The notes under the pieces are model-generated. The model did not search any database and was not told the DNA's origin. It worked only from the letters and a program-made list of their open reading frames with translations. From Kwoniella bestiolae CBS 10118 (lineage: Eukaryota > Basidiomycota > Tremellomycetes > Tremellales > Cryptococcaceae), in assembly GCF_000512585.2 (NCBI RefSeq), contig NC_089241.1, forward strand, positions 4,048,001-4,112,000: a DNA stretch of 64,000 nt, given 5' to 3'. Positions 58,497 to 64,000 of the stretch are shown here, in pieces (the stretch's first letter is position 1; the number at the start of each line of letters is the position of its first letter). Position numbers and translations under genes: made by a program.

Positions 58497-60729
58497 ATGG
58501 ACTCATCAAACTCCCCCACATCGTCCTCCTCATCCTCCGCCGCCTCCGCCCCACTGGCACCCCTTCGCAACCCCAAATACCGACACATCTCCAAATCAGC
58601 GGCCAAGCGCGAGTCCGTCCAAATGCTAGGCTCCATCAAGGACCTCCAGCTGCACTTCTCCCGAGCAGGCATGGTAGAACACCGACCAGGTGCAGGCGTA
58701 GGCGTCAAGGGTTCCAACCCCCTGCCTTCCCTGGGCGAAGATGCGGAAGGAGAGGAGAACCGACCTCCGTCTGCTCTGGCCGATAGAGGTGGTGATAGGA
58801 GACCAAGCGAGAGGAAGCCGTACAAGGAGGTTGAATTACCTAGGATAGATCCAAAAGATGCGAGGAGAGATGCCAGGAATATCGTCAGTGATGTTAGAGG
58901 GATATGGGGTTTATCTCTTCCTATTTCACCCAATTCCGCGACGACCTCGGGTTTACCATCCAGCAAGAGTCTATATTTCCCCATCAATTTCGACGACGAA
59001 GATGGACCACAGTGTGAGATGAGGAGTTCAGAGGATATACAGAATGCGTTGGTACAGACTGCTCAGTCCATCAGACGAATACGCTTCTTGGCGTTATCGA
59101 TATCCCACCATCATAGTGCTACTAGGAAGGTCTCAGGTGGTGGTGGAGCGGGAAGCCTGTTCCCCATAAGACTAGGTGGAGCAGGTAAATTAAGATCGAG
59201 CTTATCAACCCCTTCGAGACCCGGTTCAAGTAAACCACTACGAACGATATCCAACCCGAATACAAGTACCGACAGAAAAGCAAGTCTAGGAGCGTTGGAC
59301 GAGAGGGAAGACGTACTGGGCGAATTGCGCAAAGCAGCTCTGGAAGTGTTAACCTCCCTCAGAGAGCTGGAAGAGAGGTTGAGAGTTACTCGAGCCGACA
59401 GGGCAGTGCAGGAGGATAGGAGCGAGACACCAACTCAAGAACGACCTTTTTCCCCATATAGCGATCAGGGGGAGAATGTGTTCTCCGAACCCGAACCGGA
59501 TAATTACGATTCAGAGGAAGACGAGTTGTACAACCCCAATAATCTAGCTATGAACTCTGAGAATAAGGATTTGATGACGAATTGGGAGGATCGGATCTTG
59601 TCGGAACGAAGGGAATATAAAGATTTGGGTGATAGTGATTGGGAGAAGGAGGCGAGGGGTGCTAGAGAGAACATGGGTAAATGGGTGGGAATTGTTGAGA
59701 GGCTGTTCGTCTTTGTTGATGAGGCGCAGGGAGAACGGCAGATGGAGAGTTGGGCGAGGGATGAGGAATGGGATGGGAAGAGATTGGGTAAGTGAGGTCG
59801 AAAGTTCATTAATCGTATCACAAGAACATAGCTAAACAAACACTATACTTTATGAATAGAACAATTGCATGCCTTCTTACTCTCGAATCTACCACTCGAT
59901 CTGGCATTGAGACTACCATCGACGAATTCGGATAATTTCGAATCCAGCTTGTTATCGAGATTATCGTGAGTCTCCAATACATATCGCTACGATGCCCTCA
60001 CATGTCAATAACATATAACACCGTCCTGGGACTGACTGAATCTTGGAATGTGTACTAGTGACGGCTACATCCTGATCCACGCATACAACTCCTCCCTGAT
60101 GAGATCGTCCAAACCATGGGGTTTCATACCCGACGAAGATGTGCACGATACGCTCACTTCTTTATCGACGAGCGGCCAAGTTTCCCCGAGCAAGAATGGG
60201 ATCTCGGACGAAGGGAGGAAGGAGAAGGAATGGACGTTCAGGAAAGTCGGGAACCTGACTTGCTTTGGAGCGTAAGTGATCCGTAATGAATTGCACCCTT
60301 CCGCTCCCTCTTCCTACTTCTTGTCATTTGCCTAAAGGTAAATTGGCTTCATTCCCAATAACGTTCCTCGGGCATACTATGTGTGTAATGCTATGATTCT
60401 AAGCTAAAGAATCTTCCTGTCTACGTAGCGCCCTGCGTCACCGATATCAACTGCCAGTCTCAATGCCCACTACGAACCTGCCCGTACCTCCCATCCCCGC
60501 TAAATCGTCCCGTCGACCCCGACCATCCATCGTCACTTCCTCCTCTGCGACAGCAGCTGAAGACAAGATCGAGTTCGATCCTATGATTATAGCTAAGAAG
60601 GGTCAAGGGTGGGATGGGATGTTCAAAGGGTTGATCGAAAGGTGGTTAGGCGAGCTGGTCAAGGAGGTTAGGGAGAGTAAAGGGCATTTGATCGTTGATG
60701 AGCGGGTGGATCGAGGTGGGATGATCTGA
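58497..60729 (+). CDS. Unrecognised fungal protein with coiled coil and conserved C-terminal region
   Basis: I do not recognise this family. The ATG at 58497 in CCACCATGG starts MDSSNSPTSSSSSSAASAPL; upstream in-frame sequence has no ATG. Exon 1 (to 59787) is mostly low complexity with RNPKYRHISKSAAKRESVQM, an RIDPKDARRDARNIVSDVRG helix, a coiled-coil stretch (LGELRKAALEVLTSLRELEE) and an acidic region (EPEPDNYDSEEDELY). After splicing come EQLHAFLLSNLPLDLALRLP, LLSRLSDGYILIHAYNSSLM and RSSKPWGFIPDEDVHDTL, which look like a folded, conserved helical domain. The last exon ends LVKEVRESKGHLIVDERVDR and GGMI, stop at 60727-60729. No signal peptide or membrane segment. Probably about 600 residues. 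The DGYILIHAYN block vaguely recalls calponin-homology domains, which I do not claim. Confidence 0.75.
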
Positions 60730-61107
60730 TTGAATAGGTTTAAAGTCGAAGTAGAAGGACGGGTTATCATATGGGTGTGGACTGCTTGCCCATTGCTCAT
60801 CACTGGATGTATACAATGACATTGTACTTCTCACCTTGCGTATCTGCAGGTTTCTCTTTCCAACTCACTCTCAATGCAAGAGAAATGGTGTCTCTATAGA
60901 TGGCCGCAATATATTTTTCCCCACGGCCCATGACGAGACGAGAGCTGCGACGTCATGTGCTATGCGATACATGCAATATACGTTATGTGAGATGTGCGAT
61001 CGTTTCTGATTTTTCTGTTTTATCCTACTCTTATGTCCAACACTCTCATCGGATTTGAATCGACATCACTCCCCCGCCTTCTTTCATTCTGTGCTATGTA
61101 CAGCCCC
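60730..61107. other. Convergent intergenic region
   Basis: 378 bp between the stop codons of the unrecognised gene (+) and TIM8 (-). Nothing recognised. Confidence 0.5.
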
Positions 61108-61686
61108 TCAGAGCTGTTGTTTCTGCGCTTCGATCTGCTTGACGATGAACAGACTCGAATCGAGGAACCTGTCGACGCAGTTCTCAAGACATTGAGCTTC
61201 GGTTTTGGAGAATTTCGAGGAGATCGAGCCTGTTATGCAGCTGCGGGAGGTAGACATGATATCAGTTGAGATTCCGTGTACGTGTATGAGGGCAATGCAA
61301 GCAGATGAGAGTAGACATACGTGTTCCAGCCTATAAGAATGGGATGATCATACGACCGGTCAGCTAGGTTCCCCTTTATACGATAAGGGAAAGCGAAGAG
61401 CAGCTCACAGGTGTTGGTCAGCTCGTGGATGGAAGCTTGGAGCTTGGCTTTTGCTTGTCTATACGACCAGATTGGGTATTAGCTGATGATTTGTATCCCG
61501 ATGGGGTTGGGTCAGAGTGATAGTTAAGCAGAGGATCGGACGTACTCTTGTTCAAGGAAGACTTCCAATTCTTTCTATTTCATCGCAAATCATACGCACA
61601 TCAGCTCCTCTTGCACCCCTTGTCTACCATTTGAAGGGACATACCTTGGACGCTTCGTCAAGTTGGGGGATACCAGCAGCTGACAT
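61108..61686 (-). CDS. TIM8: Mitochondrial intermembrane-space chaperone Tim8
   Basis: Small Tim chaperone that, with Tim13, escorts membrane proteins across the intermembrane space. The ATG at 61686 gives MSAAGIPQLDEASK (exon 61645-61686). Later exons give KELEVFLEQEQAKAKLQAS and IHELTNTC. A 10-nt exon, GCTGGAACAC at 61321-61330, supplies part of the Cys codon, Trp, Asn and part of Thr. The last exon encodes CITGSISSKFSKTEAQCLEN, CVDRFLDSSLFIVKQIEAQK and QQL. Twin CX3C motifs (C-WNT-C and C-LEN-C) are complete only with the micro-exon included. The product of about 87 residues has the usual size. Stop at 61108-61110. Divergent from FAM32A. Confidence 0.93.
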
Positions 61687-62047
61687 TTTGGTTTGGATTG
61701 TTCTGTTCTGTTGGCCTGGACGTAAGAGAGTTCTAGTTGATGAACGGTGGCCATAACAATGAAGTCCAAAGAATGTCGATGAAGCCGAGAGATCATACAC
61801 TCACTGACATCCATTTCAACTTTTTCAAACCACATCGGCGCTCACCGCCTGGTCTTCCGTCATAGGTCAATAAAAGAGTGATAAAGTGGCATGACGTGTC
61901 GTTATTACCAATTGCCGCTCACTACGATCATGCTGAGTGATGTTTGGCTCCTAAACCTTCTGTGCATCTATATCTGGAATGTTCATTACGCTCGACTGCA
62001 TATCGGTTCTTCACCCAGGATCATCAACCTAGTCGATTGAACCCACG
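61687..62047. promoter_or_regulatory. Divergent promoter, TIM8 / FAM32A
   Basis: 361 bp between divergent start codons; presumed shared promoter, no element assigned. Confidence 0.45.
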
Positions 62048-62889
62048 ATGAGCGACTACGCCCACGTCCCGGGTGGTTCCTTGAAATTTAAAGGATCAAG
62101 CGACAAGTGAGTTGTATATCCCTCGACTACATCCTACACACCAGGCCGAGGGGTGTAAGGTACAAGATTAGTTGGAGCTGACATCTCTGGGTTGTACAGG
62201 AAGAAGAAGAAGAAGTCTCATTCGTCAAGTGATCGAGCGAAAGCGGAGAACGAAATAAAGCTGAAAGAGCAGGAACGAAAGGAGAGGGAGAGGGACGTAT
62301 CTGATGAAGAAGGCGAAAGTTCGAATAGGAAGAGAAATGAAGGTGATAGCAAGATGACAGAGGCTGAGAGGAGGTTTTTGGAGACGCAACGGAAGAGGGT
62401 GAGTGGGAGCTCGTTTCAACTGCTGGAAAAATCTTCCGTCCTTATCACTGCATCCAGCCGACTCGGTTCAGCTCGACTGTCAGACTCCGTGTTGGCGTTG
62501 TCCTTCTTTGCATGCCACCTGACATTGTCTGATCAAATGCATCAACATCGAACGAGATAGCAAAGCTGATATATCCTGTTTTTCTATCTCAGCGAGACCA
62601 GCGAGTCAAAGAAATGGCTAAGAAAACGCATAAAGATAGAGTATCAGAGCTGAACGCCAAATTAGACAGGCTGAGGTGCGTGACAATTTCACTCTATCAG
62701 CTGGTATATATTCTCAGTAAGATTGAACGCAGAGCTAATAAATGACTTTTCGCACATAGTGAACACCACGATATGCCAAAGGTGAGTTCGATTTTCCTAT
62801 TCAACTATTGTAGTTTCGAAAATCACTCGAGTTATAAGGATGATGGTGATAGCTGACCTCTTTCTGTTTTATAGATCGGTCCTGGATAA
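62048..62889 (+). CDS. FAM32A-family spliceosomal protein
   Basis: FAM32A proteins are small, highly charged factors; the human one stabilises the exon in the catalytic spliceosome during exon ligation. The ATG at 62048 begins MSDYAHVPGGSLKFKGSSDK, matching the family start. A Lys/Glu-rich middle follows (KKKKKSHSSSDRAKAENEIK). The conserved C-terminal part is MTEAERRFLETQRKR, RDQRVKEMAKKTHKDRVSEL, NAKLDRL, SEHHDMPK and IGPG, assembled across introns starting near 62400, 62677 and 62782. Stop at 62887-62889. THKxRVxxxNxxLDxLxEHxDxPK is the family signature. About 120 residues in total, close to the human length. Confidence 0.9.
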
Positions 62890-63569
62890 CTCTCCAAAAC
62901 CCCATCCTCGAATCGTTTTGCATTCTATCCCATATCTTATCTGTCCTTGTACATGTATGCATCCATCATCAACCAATAATTCAACGGTCTACTACCCCTT
63001 GCTCACGGGTGGGCTTGACGGTGACGTATCATCGACCGAACATGATATGAGTAACACTCACATCTCCTCGATTCTCGTTCTGACTTCTGACTTCTGACTG
63101 CTGAATTCTCACCTCTGCATCATGTCCTCGCCATTCGAGCGCCTCGTTATCGAGCGCCTATCATATCAAGACCAGAAATATCTCGCCTTCTCTCATCGTC
63201 TTGCTATCAAGTCAGTCGGCGAAACAAGAGTAAGATGGTCGTTGCTGCACCACTCTAGATCAAGAAATCATCAAAGTGAAGAGCATCGTTGCTTGTCTCC
63301 TTCAGTACGTATGTGACGCAGGTGCGGATCCATTACTAACATACTAAGATACTACCATACTAACATACTAACATACAACCGACCATGTTCACTTGCGTCT
63401 TCACACTTGATCATGATCGACCAAGAGTCTGAGCTGCGCATAACATCAAGTGCAGACACCTATCCAAACCATCAAAGGCTGTACGATATACTATGCATCT
63501 AAACCAGAACACAACTTCTAAAATCTATGTATATCAATCAATCCCCTTCCTATTTTCGCACTCCAACTC
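62890..63569. other. Convergent intergenic region with TACTAAC repeats
   Basis: 680 bp between FAM32A (+) and thioredoxin reductase (-) stops. Includes the TACTAAC-like repeat at 63334-63374 and a short ATG ORF at 63122-63316 without any recognisable motif, which is not called. Confidence 0.45.
63334..63374 (+). repeat. Five TACTAAC-like heptamers
   Basis: TACTAAC, TACTAAG, TACTACC, TACTAAC, TACTAAC spaced 8-9 bases apart. On this strand it equals the yeast branch-point consensus, but no spliced gene was found around it. Confidence 0.75.
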
Positions 63570-64000
63570 CTACTCCTTATCAGCCCCCATATACCCCTCC
63601 GAAGGCACATGCACATCCTCCGTCCTAATCTCCTCATCCTCAGCCTCCTCCTCCGAGATCAATCGTTCAGCCTCAAGCGCAGCCATACAACCCGATCCGG
63701 CAGAGGTGATAGCTTGTCTGTACTTCTTATCTTGCACATCACCAGCGGCGAACACTCCTTTCACGGAAGTTTGAGCAGTCCCGGGGACAGTCTTGATGTA
63801 CCCGTCTACATCGGTTTCGAGCTGGCTCTTGACCAGTGAAGTGGCTGGTTCGTGGCCTATAGCGTAGAACAAACCGTTCACCTTTAGGTCCTTCTCTTCG
63901 CCTGTTTTGACGTCTTTGATGGCTAGGGATTGGAGGAGGTCGCCATCTCCTTTGCATTCTGTTGCTACGGTCTATCAGGAATACGAATGATCAGCCATTT
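63570..64000 (-). CDS. TRR1: Thioredoxin reductase (5' part beyond window)
   Basis: NADPH-dependent flavoenzyme that reduces thioredoxin. Only the last exon is present, 63570-63971, with its acceptor at 63972 and intron to the window edge. It encodes TVATECKGDGDLLQSLAIKD, VNGLFYAIGHEPATSLVKSQ, VKGVFAAGDVQDKKYRQAIT and SAGSGCMAALEAERLISEEE. GVFAAGDVQD is the conserved FAD-binding C-terminal motif and GxxYAIGHxPAT is typical of low-molecular-weight thioredoxin reductases. The FAD Rossmann fold and the CxxC redox motif lie outside the window. The C-terminal extension (EEEAEDEEIRTEDVHVPSEG) is longer and more acidic than in budding yeast. Confidence 0.95.

Noticed and set aside
1..64000. tRNA, rRNA, CRISPR array or intact transposon
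   Set aside because: Scanned by eye for tRNA B-box-like sequence, long terminal repeats and regular spacers; nothing convincing found.

Overview
The window is nuclear DNA from a basidiomycete yeast, most likely of the Tremellales (Cryptococcus/Kwoniella group). The evidence is intron-dense genes with mostly 50-110 nt introns, GTGAGT-type donors and CTNAC-type branch sites, and a family of secreted proteins ending in the CPL1 domain first described in Cryptococcus. Most gene models below were spliced by hand from reading frame, splice signals and conserved protein sequence; none is backed by transcripts.

Layout. 1-1525 (-): 3'-truncated Csm1/Pcs1-like monopolin subunit. 2216-5099 (+): MBOAT sterol O-acyltransferase. 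5951-9398 (-): CCCH zinc-finger/DUF1771/Smr protein. 9798-10960 (+): TAF10. 11719-14249 (-): divergent forkhead factor, followed upstream by a 4.5 kb stretch with no recognisable gene. 18713-20365 (-): ERCC1/Rad10. 20755-21003 (+): Nce101. 21252-22076 (-): mitoribosomal mS41. 22481-24256 (+): TFIIS. 24838-27168 (-): GT32 mannosyltransferase of the Och1 type. 28243-30964 (+): Dbp2/p68 helicase. 31676-44563 (+): six tandem genes for secreted cysteine-rich CPL1-family proteins. 45350-48627 (+): F-BAR/RhoGAP. 49080-50071 (-): COX12. 50460-51209 (+): CIA2. 51719-54103 (-): eIF4E-family protein. 55447-57788 (-): cytochrome P450. 58497-60729 (+): unrecognised protein. 61108-61686 (-): TIM8. 62048-62889 (+): FAM32A. 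63570-end (-): 5'-truncated thioredoxin reductase.

Most of the window is housekeeping: mitochondrial import and respiration (TIM8, COX12, mS41), transcription (TAF10, TFIIS), DNA repair, splicing, translation and redox. Outside the array these genes mostly alternate strand, giving divergent pairs that share 350-1100 bp promoters and convergent 3' ends.

The standout is the 13 kb CPL1-family array. Copies are in one orientation. The last four start 2.1-2.5 kb apart and share promoter and downstream sequence. One copy (B) has lost the C-terminal CPL1 domain, and one (D) carries two lesions that break the conserved gene model. A second theme is extreme exon structure: a 4-nt exon in COX12, 7- and 11-nt exons in TFIIS, a 10-nt exon in TIM8, a start codon alone in its coding exon in DBP2, and two stop-free introns of length 3n in CIA2.
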